Assembly: GCF_001261775.1 (NCBI RefSeq) | Contig: NZ_LN868536.1 | Span: 248,001-312,000 of the forward strand | DNA length: 64,000 nucleotides | Reading direction: 5' to 3' | Source of the DNA: Anaeromassilibacillus senegalensis | GTDB taxonomy: Bacteria > Bacillota > Clostridia > Oscillospirales > Acutalibacteraceae | Shown: one piece after another, positions 1-8,945 of the stretch | How the letters are laid out: each line of letters opens with the position of its first letter | How positions within the stretch are numbered: the stretch's first letter is position 1 | The notes under the pieces: generated by a model | What the model saw: the letters and a program-made list of their open reading frames with translations, nothing else | What the model was told of the DNA's origin: nothing | Database searches by the model: none | Made by a program: the position numbers and the translations under genes

Positions 1-1112
1 AAGCATTCGGCAAGGCACTGGCCGCGGCGAAGAAGGCGGACGAAGCACTGGAGATCACCCAGGCTGAGATTGACCAGTCCTGGAAGGATCTGCTGAAGAC
101 CATCCATATGCTGGAATTCAAACCCGGCGATAAAAACGCCCTGCTGGGGTTGATTGAGCAGGTTGAAGCGTTTGATCTGGAAAGTTACACTTCTGCCAGC
201 GTGGCGAAGCTCAATGAGATGCTGGAAGCCGCAAAGGCCGTCTATGACGATGAAAACAGCATGCAGGACGAAATCGACGAGGCGAGAGAAAATCTCTACA
301 AGGCGTTTATCGACCTGAAAAATCTGCCGAATACGTCTGAGCTTGAAAAGGTCATTGCAGAGGCGGAATCCCTAGACCTGAACGACTATATCGACGCGGG
401 TCAGGACGTATTCACGGAAAAACTTGAGGAAGCCAAAACTGTCCTCGAGAACTCCGAGGATCAGAAGGAAGTTACCGCGGCGGCAAATGCCCTTGCAGAA
501 GCGATGGCGGATCTCCGCCTGAAGGCAGACAAGAGCAAGCTTAAAGAGCTGACAAAGGAAGCCAACGAACTGAACCTGAACGGGTATACCGCTTCCTCCG
601 TTAAAAAATTCGAAACCGTCCGCGATCAGATGAACGCGCTGATGGCGAAACCGAACAACGAAGTTTCTCAGGATGAGGTCGACGCGCTGATCGAGAAGTA
701 CTATGAAGCGAAGGAGAACCTGTCTACTGGCGGTTCCTCCACCAGACCGTCCGGTTCCTCCAGACCTTCCGCACCGTCCAATAACAATGCGTACGGCGCA
801 TCTGGAACGGCTGTGGTTGGAGCAACGCAAAATGTGCTGACAGCTTCTGTCCGCTCCGATACCACCGTGGACTTTACCCTGAAGAGAGGCAGTGCGTACT
901 GCTTCAAGATGACCGTCCTGAATGGCGACAATCTGACCCCGAGCTTCACCGTCGGTAACGGCGATGTGCTCAAGACCCAGTTTGTAGCAAGAATCGGCAA
1001 CGATTATTACTACAGAGTTTGGGCGGTCGGTGCACCGGGCTCCAGCACAGGCGTGTATACCACCCTGCCGGGCCAGGATGCAACAAAGCATTGCACGGTA
1101 AAAATCGGATAA
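1..1112 (+). CDS. Secreted FIVAR-repeat protein, C-terminal part (5' truncated)
   Basis: The reading frame is open from base 3 across the left window edge, so this is the end of a longer protein; the first ATG (108) lies inside a repeat and is not a true start. It holds about four FIVAR-type alpha-helical repeats with the periodic 'A..L..A...L' pattern, a Ser/Pro/Gly linker (about 720-785), and a C-terminal domain (about 790-1110) with the motifs TVGNGDVLKTQFVA and YYRVWAVGAPG. The same tail ends the GH2 (1421-7012) and GH97 (23473-29370) proteins, so the missing N-terminus is probably another secreted glycosidase (inference). A strong hairpin follows at 1150. The catalytic function cannot be judged from what is visible. 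Confidence 0.85.
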   Translation, partial: AFGKALAAAKKADEALEITQAEIDQSWKDLLKTIHMLEFKPGDKNALLGLIEQVEAFDLESYTSASVAKLNEMLEAAKAVYDDENSMQDEIDEARENLYKAFIDLKNLPNTSELEKVIAEAESLDLNDYIDAGQDVFTEKLEEAKTVLENSEDQKEVTAAANALAEAMADLRLKADKSKLKELTKEANELNLNGYTASSVKKFETVRDQMNALMAKPNNEVSQDEVDALIEKYYEAKENLSTGGSSTRPSGSSRPSAPSNNNAYGASGTAVVGATQNVLTASVRSDTTVDFTLKRGSAYCFKMTVLNGDNLTPSFTVGNGDVLKTQFVARIGNDYYYRVWAVGAPGSSTGVYTTLPGQDATKHCTVKIG

Positions 1113-1420
1113 TTCTGTTCGTAAGATTCTCTTTTCACAACAGATAGAAGCAGCCCCCGGCTCATTTGAGCCGGGGGCTGCGCTGTTTCTCAAGTGTATA
1201 TGGATGAATGTTGCTAAAATATGTATAAATTACTCATTTGCACAGACCTTCTTGTTTGTCAATGAAAAGTATGTTAGCATGAAGCAATAAAATAATATAT
1301 CTGTGTTGCCTGATTTTATCTATATATTATAAATAAGACAAACAGATAAATGTAAGCAGAGGAGTGAAAAAGAGACAGGGAAGAGGAGCATTTGAAATTG
1401 AGTTTGGAGAGGAGAAAAAA
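1113..1420. other. Intergenic region, 308 bp
   Basis: It holds the terminator of the upstream gene (1150-1190), then AT-rich DNA with no ORF. A weak promoter candidate for the GH2 gene is TTGTTT (1252-1257), 17 bases, TAGCAT (1275-1280). No RNA gene was recognised. Confidence 0.5.
1150..1190 (+). terminator. Rho-independent terminator
   Basis: A perfect 15-bp stem (1150-1164 with 1167-1181, G+C rich, 2-base loop) starts 37 bases after the stop of the truncated secreted protein. The tail after it is only moderately T-rich. Confidence 0.8.
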
Positions 1421-4400
1421 ATGAAAAGACACAACAAATGGATGGCGCTGGCGCTTTCCGTTTCCATGTTGTTTACAAGCATGGGAAGCCTGCCTGCGCA
1501 GGCAGCGCAGAAATACGCACCAGCCAGCCAGACCGCGGAGGCGGAGGCCCCCGGAAGAACGGTTTTAAACTTCAACAGCGATTGGGGGTTCTATCAGGGC
1601 GACCTGGAGGGCGCACAGGCGGTGGATTTTGACGACGCGGCATTTGCCGCGGTGACAGTTCCGCACACCATGCGTCTGGAGAAAAAGAATGCGGGAGACG
1701 CCGGCAGCGTTTACCGTGGAATTGGCTGGTATCGCCGGTATTTCACACTGGATGAGCAGTATAAGGGCAAAAAAATCAACATTGATTTTGACGGTGTGAT
1801 GATTGACAGCGACGTGTATCTGAACGGGGAAAAGGTGTATACCCGCAATGGTGGTTACATCGGTTTTTCCGTAGATATTACCGATAAAGTCAAATGGGAC
1901 GGACAGACGAACGTCCTTGCCGTCCGCGTTTCCAATCTGGACAATCCGGATACGCCTCCGGGAAAACCGTTGGCCAATCTGGACTTCCATTATTACGGCG
2001 GAATTTACCGCGATGTGCGGATGCGCATGACAGATAAGCTGTACATCTCTGATGCGCTGCAGGCAGACGAAGAGGCCAGCGGCGGCGTGTTTGTGACATA
2101 CACGGACGTTTCCGATGCGTCGGCATCTGTAAATGTCAAGACCCATGTGGTCAACGAGGAAGAAACCACAGAAGAAGCAACGGTCGTCAGTACCCTGGTG
2201 GACGCGGACGGCGAAACCGTGGCGGAGACTTCCTCCATGGAAACGGTTCCGGCGGGAGGGGCGATCCAGTTCAGCCAGAAAATGGATGTGCAGAACCCGA
2301 ACCTCTGGCATCCGGACCATCCCTACCTGTATGACCTGGTCAGTGAGGTGCAGGTGGGCGGAGAGATAGTGGATACGGTCACGACGCGGATCGGTATCCG
2401 CACCATCGATTTCCGTGCGGACGGTTTTTACATAAACGGTGAAAAGCTGTATCTGCGCGGTGCGAACCGCCACCAGTCGTACGCCAATGTCGGTGACGCG
2501 GCCTCCGTTTCCATGCAGAAGCGCGACGCGGTCCAGATGAAGGAAAACGGCTTTAATTCTGTGCGCGCCACACACTATCCGCAGTCCCCGGCCTTCCTCG
2601 ATGCGTGCGACGAATTGGGGATCCTGGTCATTGAATGCCAGCCGGGTTGGCAGAATTTTACCAATACACAGACGTTCTACGACCGGACGCTCCGCGACAC
2701 GCGCGAGATGATCCGGCGCGACCGCAACCGTCCGAGCGTCATCCTGTGGGAGACTTCCCTCAACGAGACGGGGTATTCCCGCCAGTGGGCGCAGGAAGCG
2801 ACGGCAACCGCGCACCGCGAATACCCCGGTAACCAACTGTTTACCGCTTCGGATTACGGCTACCACGGCGATCTGTACGACGTGTGCTATAAAGTGGTGG
2901 ACCGTAATAACGGTGTTGAGACCGATTACAACCCGGACAAGCCCTTTTTCACCCGCGAATGGGGCGATTGGGGCGGTATGGGACAGGCGAGCCGTAAGAA
3001 CGGAGAGGCCGCCCTGCTCAACAATGTTGTCGTGCGTGAAAAGCAGCTGGAGGGCGCCGGCTATCCCGACTGGGGTGGCCTGGACGCCAACGAGCGCATC
3101 GGCGGCTATTTCCTCTGGAGCTGGAACGACTATGCCCGCGGCAGCGTGGCGTCCACGCTGGCGAACGGTACGGTGGACATCGACCGCTACGAGAAATACA
3201 ATTTCTATTGGCTTAAATCGATGCAGTCTGCCCGCAATCCCGTATATGGGCCTATGGTCTTTATCGCGAGCACCAATTCCGAAAGCTCCGCGCGTGAAAT
3301 TACCCTGTACAGCAACTGCGACAGCGTGCGGCTCTACCAGAATGACGTGTTGATCGGCGAACAGACACGCGACGAAGCGTTTGCCGCAAACAGTTCGGTC
3401 GGCGCAAATTCCAACATCAAGAAGAAGGGCGGCAGCCCCATCTTCAAAATCACACTGCCCTCTTTTGTGGCGGGCGAACTCCGCGCGGAAGGCGTTCTGG
3501 ACGGAAAAGTTGCCGCAGAGCATCTGGTTCGTACGCCGGGGACACCGGCCCGCATCGAGATCGAAGTGCGCGACCGGGAGATTCAGCCGGTCGCGGACGG
3601 TTCCGACCTGGTGCCGGTTTACTTCAAAGTTGTGGATGAGAACGGGACAGTCATTCCAGACTACGGCCAGAAAATCCGCATCTCTGTAACAGGAGAGGGT
3701 GAACTGGTCGGTGAGAACATCCCGCGCATCGGCGTGGAGGAGCAGAAACTGGAGGCTGGCGTCGGTCATGCCTTTATTCGTACCAGCGGGACGGCGGGCG
3801 ACGTGCATATTGAAGCCGTTGGTATGACGGACGAGCTGGCCGGTTCCATCGATTTTGTGACAGCGCCGTACACAGGCGCATTCGTTCCGGACGGCGATCA
3901 TGTCGCATGGACCAACGGAATGGACGCGTTTGAACAGGCATATGAAACCTACGACGACCTTGCGTACGGTAAGCCCGCAACGGCTTCTTCCACGCAGGAA
4001 GACCGGGGCAACTGGCCGAAGAATGCGGTGGATGACGACGAAGGCACCAAGTGGTGCGCAAGCGGCGGCAGCTATCCGCAGTGGCTGCAAATTGATCTGG
4101 AGAAAATTCAGGCGATCAGCGGCTTCCAGATCAACTGGGAGAGCAAGGCAAACACCTATGCATACCGCATCCAGACTTCCTTTGACGGGGTCAATTGGAA
4201 TACCGTGGTGGACAGTGCGGACAGGCAGCTTCCGGACAATCGTTTGGACACACAGATGGCGGACACAATAGGACGCTACGTCCGGGTGATGGTTGATTCC
4301 GGTTCCGCCGGATGGGCCTGCCTGTACGACTTTAAGGTGTTTGCTTCCAATAAGCCGCTGGCAGAGCTGCTCCCGGCGATCGGTGACGAGGCGGTGCTCG

Positions 4401-7012
4401 ACCTGACTGCGACGGACGCGTCACCGGAGGGCAGAGGGGTGGACACCCTGCGCGACGGGGAAACGCTGATTGGAACCGGCTGGCTTGCCGCGTCGAATAC
4501 GACGCCGCAGTCGGTGACGCTCTCCTTTAAAGAGCCGCAGACCGTTGCGGCCAACCAGATTTACTGGGAGAAGGACAGCAGCCAATACACCTATTCTTTG
4601 GAGCTTTCTGAGGACGGAAAAATCTGGCAGCCTGTTCTGACGGATATTACCGTGGGAGGGCAATCCTTCCAGCCGGTCCTGTTTGAGCGGGCATACAGCG
4701 GGATCCGCTATGCGCGCGTAACCATTACCAATATATCCGCGGGTGGTACGCCAGTGGTTGGTATGGCGGAATGGATCGTCTACGGCATGGGAAAAGAAGA
4801 GGAAGTCAAACCCGTAAAGGGCTTTGATTATCTGAGCGACCTGGCATGGACCTCCGCAAAGGCCGGGTACGGCAGTGTTGCCAAGGATCGCGCCTGCAAC
4901 GGTTCCTCCATCTCTCTGCGTGTCGATGGGGAAGTGCGCGAGTTTGCCAAGGGCCTCTCCGGTGACCATCTGGAATCCGGAACCGAACTTGTCTATGACA
5001 TCGCGGGCAAGGGTTACAATAAGCTGGAATCCTATGTAGGCATTGACAGCAATGCCGGTAAAAACGAAGCCCGCACCATTTTTAAGGTCTATGTGGATGG
5101 AGAAAATGTGTATGAAAGTCCGGTTTTGACCCGGGATGGAAACGGCGCCTTTATGGAGGTCGCCCTTCCGGAATCCGCGAAGGAACTGAAATTGGTTGCA
5201 GAGTGGGACGGCGTTACAGAGAACGGCCAATACAATGCACATGCCTGCTGGGGCGACAGCAAATTGATCCGTATGGTGAAAAACATCGTTTCCGTTGAAG
5301 CGCTGCCAGCGCTGGCAGTCGAGGTGGGAACCCCCTACTACCGTTTGGCGCTTCCGGAAACAATTACTGCTACACTGGAAGACGGCAATACGGTCGCTTT
5401 GGCAGTAAAATGGGCAAAGGGCGGTTTTGACGGTACGAAGGAAGGCACCTATTCGCTATCCGGCACATTGATTTGCCCGGACGGCATCATCAATGCGTCC
5501 GAGTTGACAGCTTCAATCGAGGTGAAAGTCGCACAGAAGAGTACGGAGCCGGAAGAGCATACCCTCAGCATCGACTTCCCGGCAAAGAACGCGCAGCTTT
5601 CCATTGCGGGAGAAGACCTCAAGCTTGCCAACCTGATTGGAAAATACGAAGCAAAGGTTATGGCAGGCGACGATGTAACATTGACCTTTATTCCCACAGT
5701 AGAAGGCAGAGAGTTCGCGGGCGTGACTGTCAACGGCGAACCGGCAACCCTGAGGGATACGGAATCCTATACCTACACCGGCAAAATGCCGAACGCGGAT
5801 ACCGATCTGCACTTTGCGTTCACCGTTGTGAACAAGCAGGTGCTGCGCACCGTGATCAATATTGCGGAAGGCCTCAAGGGCGGCAGCGAATACAACGCGG
5901 CGGTACCGTCCGTACAGAAACTGTTCGACGCGGCGCTTGATCAGGCGATTGCAGTCGAGGCACAGGCGGACGCATCGCAGAAGGACATCGACAACGCGTG
6001 GGCAAAGCTGCTCAATGTTATCCAGCATCTGAGCTTTGCAAAGGGCGACAAGACCGTTCTGAAGGAAGCGTTGGATACCGCGGCGGCCTTGGAACAGGAC
6101 GACTACACAGCCGGAAGCTGGGCGGCATATGAGCTGGTTCTGGCGGCGGCGCAGGAGGTCTATGACGACGCGGACGCGATGGACAAGGAGATCCGGGAAG
6201 CGGCGGCGGAGCTGAACGCGGCGATGATCGCCCTGGTCTACAAGGCGGATTGGGAGACGCTGGACACGGTACTTGCACAGGCGGAGGAGATTGAGAAGGT
6301 CCTGGAGGAAGAGTACCTTCCGATTGGCCAGGAAGCCTTCCGCAATGCGCTGAACGCGGCAAGAGAACTGGATGCGGAGGCATCCCAGAAGGAGATCAAC
6401 GCGGCGGTGGATGCGCTCACAAAAGCAATGCTGGTTCTGCAAAGAATCCCGAACAAGAAAGCGCTGGAGGATCTGCTGGGCGAAACGGAAAACCTGAACC
6501 TCAGCAAATACACCGCATCCAGTGCGAACCAGTTCCGCTCCATGCGGAATGCGGCGCTGGCAGTCGCAAACGATCCGGATGCGACGGAGCAGGATGTGGA
6601 AACGGCTTACAAGAATCTTCTGGCGGCAAAAGCGGCTCTGGAAGTGAAACAGCCGTCCGCCGTCAAGAAGAACGGCAATACGGCGAAGATTGCCGACAAC
6701 ACCTATGGTGCGGCGGGCAGAGTGCTGGTCAATCCCACAGCGGCGAATGTCCGTTCCGATGTAACCGGCGCACTGACGCTGAAGAGAGGCCAGTCGGCGG
6801 TGTTCCAGATGACCGTGGTCAATGGAAACGGCTTTGCCCCAGCCTTTACAGTGGGCAACGGCAGCGTGTTGAAGACACAGGCCGTTTCCCGCATCGGCAA
6901 TCTGTACATTTACAAGGTCTGGGCAGTGGGCGCGCCGGGCGAAAGCACGGGCGTGTGTACCCAGATCTTGAATGGGGAGCCGCAACAGCAGTGTGTTGTT
7001 ACGATTGCATAA
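1421..7012 (+). CDS. Secreted glycoside hydrolase family 2 protein with CBMs and FIVAR repeats
   Basis: An 1863-residue exo-acting glycosidase of the beta-galactosidase type. The ATG at 1421 was chosen over 1364 because GGAGAGGAG precedes it and a signal peptide (MKRHNKWMALALSVS...PAQA) follows. Order: GH2 sugar-binding and Ig-like domains (about 40-340); TIM barrel with the family signature SVRATHYP (about 382), acid/base Glu in WETSLNET (about 442) and probable nucleophile Glu in TREWGDW (about 511); GH2 C-terminal region; two F5/8-type (CBM32-like) domains (about 850-1120); NPCBM (about 1134-1287); Ig-like linker; four FIVAR repeats; the C-terminal domain shared with its neighbours. No LPxTG or SLH anchor is visible. 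Beta-galactosidase is likeliest, but GH2 also covers glucuronidases and mannosidases. Confidence 0.92.
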   Translation: MKRHNKWMALALSVSMLFTSMGSLPAQAAQKYAPASQTAEAEAPGRTVLNFNSDWGFYQGDLEGAQAVDFDDAAFAAVTVPHTMRLEKKNAGDAGSVYRGIGWYRRYFTLDEQYKGKKINIDFDGVMIDSDVYLNGEKVYTRNGGYIGFSVDITDKVKWDGQTNVLAVRVSNLDNPDTPPGKPLANLDFHYYGGIYRDVRMRMTDKLYISDALQADEEASGGVFVTYTDVSDASASVNVKTHVVNEEETTEEATVVSTLVDADGETVAETSSMETVPAGGAIQFSQKMDVQNPNLWHPDHPYLYDLVSEVQVGGEIVDTVTTRIGIRTIDFRADGFYINGEKLYLRGANRHQSYANVGDAASVSMQKRDAVQMKENGFNSVRATHYPQSPAFLDACDELGILVIECQPGWQNFTNTQTFYDRTLRDTREMIRRDRNRPSVILWETSLNETGYSRQWAQEATATAHREYPGNQLFTASDYGYHGDLYDVCYKVVDRNNGVETDYNPDKPFFTREWGDWGGMGQASRKNGEAALLNNVVVREKQLEGAGYPDWGGLDANERIGGYFLWSWNDYARGSVASTLANGTVDIDRYEKYNFYWLKSMQSARNPVYGPMVFIASTNSESSAREITLYSNCDSVRLYQNDVLIGEQTRDEAFAANSSVGANSNIKKKGGSPIFKITLPSFVAGELRAEGVLDGKVAAEHLVRTPGTPARIEIEVRDREIQPVADGSDLVPVYFKVVDENGTVIPDYGQKIRISVTGEGELVGENIPRIGVEEQKLEAGVGHAFIRTSGTAGDVHIEAVGMTDELAGSIDFVTAPYTGAFVPDGDHVAWTNGMDAFEQAYETYDDLAYGKPATASSTQEDRGNWPKNAVDDDEGTKWCASGGSYPQWLQIDLEKIQAISGFQINWESKANTYAYRIQTSFDGVNWNTVVDSADRQLPDNRLDTQMADTIGRYVRVMVDSGSAGWACLYDFKVFASNKPLAELLPAIGDEAVLDLTATDASPEGRGVDTLRDGETLIGTGWLAASNTTPQSVTLSFKEPQTVAANQIYWEKDSSQYTYSLELSEDGKIWQPVLTDITVGGQSFQPVLFERAYSGIRYARVTITNISAGGTPVVGMAEWIVYGMGKEEEVKPVKGFDYLSDLAWTSAKAGYGSVAKDRACNGSSISLRVDGEVREFAKGLSGDHLESGTELVYDIAGKGYNKLESYVGIDSNAGKNEARTIFKVYVDGENVYESPVLTRDGNGAFMEVALPESAKELKLVAEWDGVTENGQYNAHACWGDSKLIRMVKNIVSVEALPALAVEVGTPYYRLALPETITATLEDGNTVALAVKWAKGGFDGTKEGTYSLSGTLICPDGIINASELTASIEVKVAQKSTEPEEHTLSIDFPAKNAQLSIAGEDLKLANLIGKYEAKVMAGDDVTLTFIPTVEGREFAGVTVNGEPATLRDTESYTYTGKMPNADTDLHFAFTVVNKQVLRTVINIAEGLKGGSEYNAAVPSVQKLFDAALDQAIAVEAQADASQKDIDNAWAKLLNVIQHLSFAKGDKTVLKEALDTAAALEQDDYTAGSWAAYELVLAAAQEVYDDADAMDKEIREAAAELNAAMIALVYKADWETLDTVLAQAEEIEKVLEEEYLPIGQEAFRNALNAARELDAEASQKEINAAVDALTKAMLVLQRIPNKKALEDLLGETENLNLSKYTASSANQFRSMRNAALAVANDPDATEQDVETAYKNLLAAKAALEVKQPSAVKKNGNTAKIADNTYGAAGRVLVNPTAANVRSDVTGALTLKRGQSAVFQMTVVNGNGFAPAFTVGNGSVLKTQAVSRIGNLYIYKVWAVGAPGESTGVCTQILNGEPQQQCVVTIA

Positions 7013-7175
7013 AATGGTGCTCGCTGTAAGTGCGCCCCGACCGGAGATTCAGGGCGAAAAGCCCGGGGGAACACTTGGCTGAAAAGGATGGCTGGTTGGG
7101 AGAATCGCCGTTGTAAATCAGCCGCACTTTCAGCATTTGTGTGAAAAGGCAGTATACCACATACGATTTGGACAG

Positions 7176-7227
7176 AAAAACAGCAGCAGAAGACTTCCAG
7201 ATGGAAGTCCCATGCTGCTGTTTTTTT
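7176..7227. terminator. Bidirectional terminator between convergent genes
   Basis: AAAAACAGCAGCA (7176-7188) pairs with TGCTGCTGTTTTTTT (7213-7227), with a second inner stem (CTTCCA/TGGAAG). It has A-tracts on one side and T-tracts on the other, so it serves both the GH2 gene (+) and the permease operon (-). Confidence 0.85.
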
Positions 7228-7233
7228 GCCGGT

Positions 7234-8076
7234 TCAGTCCTTGAGTCCGGAGGCGGCGATGCCCTGTTCCAAATACTTTTGTCCAAAGAAAAAGATCAGC
7301 AGGGCGGGAGTGAGCATCAGGACAGAGGCTGCCAAAGAGATGCCCGCATTGTCCGTGGAGATCTGCGGCAGGTAGAGGGAGAGCGGCCAGTTCGTCTTGG
7401 TCTTGAGGAATGCCAGCGGTTGTTCCAGCGCGTTCCACGATTCCAGGAAGCCCAGCACCACAGCGGACAGAATGCCCGGAGCGGCGAGCGGCAGCCCAAT
7501 GCGGAAAAATACCTGAAACGGACCAGCACCGTCCAATTCCGCCGCTTCGATGACAGATTTGGGAATTGCGGCGAAGAAGCGGTTCATAATGAACACCGGG
7601 AACGTGGAGAATGCGCCCGGCAGGATGATCGACCACATCGTATCAATCAGGTTCAGGCTGTCCAGCACCAGATAGTTGGAAACCATCGTCACCTGGAACG
7701 GCATTAGCATCAGCGCGATGTACAAGGAAAACAGAAGCTTCTTAAAACGGAATTCATAGCGCGCAAACGCCCATGCCGCCGGTGCGCCGATTACCACCTG
7801 CCCGATCAGGATGGGGAACACCTGCAGGCAGGAATTCCAGAACATGGCGAAAAATTCGGGTGTGTCCAGCAACAGCTCCACAAAGGGCTGCAGAGTCGGA
7901 TACATCGGCAAAAGCGGCCATGCGGCAAAGCCAACCGCCCCGGTTTTCAGAACGGGGCCGAGGCTTTCCACCACCTCGCGGGTGCCCATCAGCGAGCCCG
8001 TCAGAAGCATCCAGATCGGCATCCATGCGGTCAGGGCAACCACCACCAAAAACAGATAAACCAATTTTCTTCTCAT
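7234..8076 (-). CDS. Carbohydrate ABC transporter permease, MalG family
   Basis: A 280-residue inner-membrane permease with about six membrane segments. The binding-protein-dependent EAA loop EAAELDGAGPFQVFFRIGLP, which docks on the ATPase, is clear. The ATG at 8076 was chosen because GGAAGGAGC sits just upstream and it overlaps the MalF-type stop as ATGA (8073-8076); the longer frame to 8160 reads through the upstream gene. It is the last gene of the unit running leftward from 11933. No MalK/MsmK ATPase is encoded in the window, so a shared ATPase from elsewhere must be assumed. The substrate is unknown; the context (propeller lipoproteins, HlyD-like adaptor) is not that of an ordinary sugar operon. 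Confidence 0.9.
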   Translation of the reverse strand: MRRKLVYLFLVVVALTAWMPIWMLLTGSLMGTREVVESLGPVLKTGAVGFAAWPLLPMYPTLQPFVELLLDTPEFFAMFWNSCLQVFPILIGQVVIGAPAAWAFARYEFRFKKLLFSLYIALMLMPFQVTMVSNYLVLDSLNLIDTMWSIILPGAFSTFPVFIMNRFFAAIPKSVIEAAELDGAGPFQVFFRIGLPLAAPGILSAVVLGFLESWNALEQPLAFLKTKTNWPLSLYLPQISTDNAGISLAASVLMLTPALLIFFFGQKYLEQGIAASGLKD

Positions 8077-8945
8077 TCGTCGTTGCTCCTTCCCAAAAAG
8101 AATTGCAGGATCAGGATGACTGCGAGCACGGTGACGGCCATGACCGTAGCGGCGGCGCACATTTTATCGATGTCCAGCGTTAAAAACCAGTTGTTAAACA
8201 GGTGCTGCAACATGTACATGCTGTCGTCCGGGTAATCGCCCGCCACCAGATACGCTTCCCGGAACACCTTGAAAGAGTTCAGCAGGGAAAGCACCGTGAT
8301 GGTGAACAGCGTGGGTTTCAGGTTGGGCAGGGTGATGCGGAAAAAGGTCTGGAACGCGTTGGCGCCGTCCACCTGCGCCGCTTCAAACAGGCTGCCCGGG
8401 ATGCTGCTGATGCCGGAGAGCCATAGGACCATGTCATACCCGCTGTTTTTCCACAGGTAACTGATGATCAGCAGAAGAAAGGCCCAGCTGCTGTGCAGCC
8501 AGTCGATGGGCGTGCCGCCCATCGCGACGGCGGCTTTATTCAGAAGGCCGTTTTCGTGGAACAGCACTTTCCAGATCAGCACGATGGAGGCGACCGGAAT
8601 CGCCATGGGGATTAAAAAGCTGGTTTTGAATATGCCGCGCCGCTCCTTGCAGGCATGGACCAGCAGCGCCAGCGCCAGGGAGAGCAGGATGAGCGCCGGA
8701 ATACACAGCAGGGTAAAGCGGATGGTGTTCCATCCGGCGAGCTGAAACGCCTTATTCTGGAAAATGATCTCGTAGTTTTTCGTTCCGACAAATTCACCGC
8801 TCATTGCGGAGAAGAAGGAACGCCGCACCGCGTCGACAAAGGGAACCACGACAAAGATGCTGACACAGAGCAGGCTTGGCCCCAGAAACAGCCACGGAAG
8901 GACCGCTTTGCGGAAGGGCAGCTTTTGGTACGCGTCACGTTTCAT
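8073..8945 (-). CDS. Carbohydrate ABC transporter permease, MalF family
   Basis: A 290-residue permease partner of the MalG-type protein. It has an N-terminal cytoplasmic stretch, then about six hydrophobic segments, and the EAA loop EAAQVDGANAFQTFFRITLP. The start at 8945 has AGGAGAGGGG upstream. It overlaps the upstream MacB-like gene by 11 bases and the downstream permease by 4, so the genes are translationally coupled. Length and motif order are normal for sugar-type (CUT1) permeases. Function in import is known for the family; here the absence of a local ATPase and the company of an efflux-type adaptor leave the transported compound open. Confidence 0.9.
   Translation of the reverse strand: MKRDAYQKLPFRKAVLPWLFLGPSLLCVSIFVVVPFVDAVRRSFFSAMSGEFVGTKNYEIIFQNKAFQLAGWNTIRFTLLCIPALILLSLALALLVHACKERRGIFKTSFLIPMAIPVASIVLIWKVLFHENGLLNKAAVAMGGTPIDWLHSSWAFLLLIISYLWKNSGYDMVLWLSGISSIPGSLFEAAQVDGANAFQTFFRITLPNLKPTLFTITVLSLLNSFKVFREAYLVAGDYPDDSMYMLQHLFNNWFLTLDIDKMCAAATVMAVTVLAVILILQFFLGRSNDE

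Noticed and set aside
1565..4090. Long minus-strand ORF (841 codons) opposite the GH2 gene
   Set aside because: It is antisense to a complete GH2 with correct motifs; its residue mix (Arg/His-rich) and lack of ribosome site show it is a shadow of codon bias.
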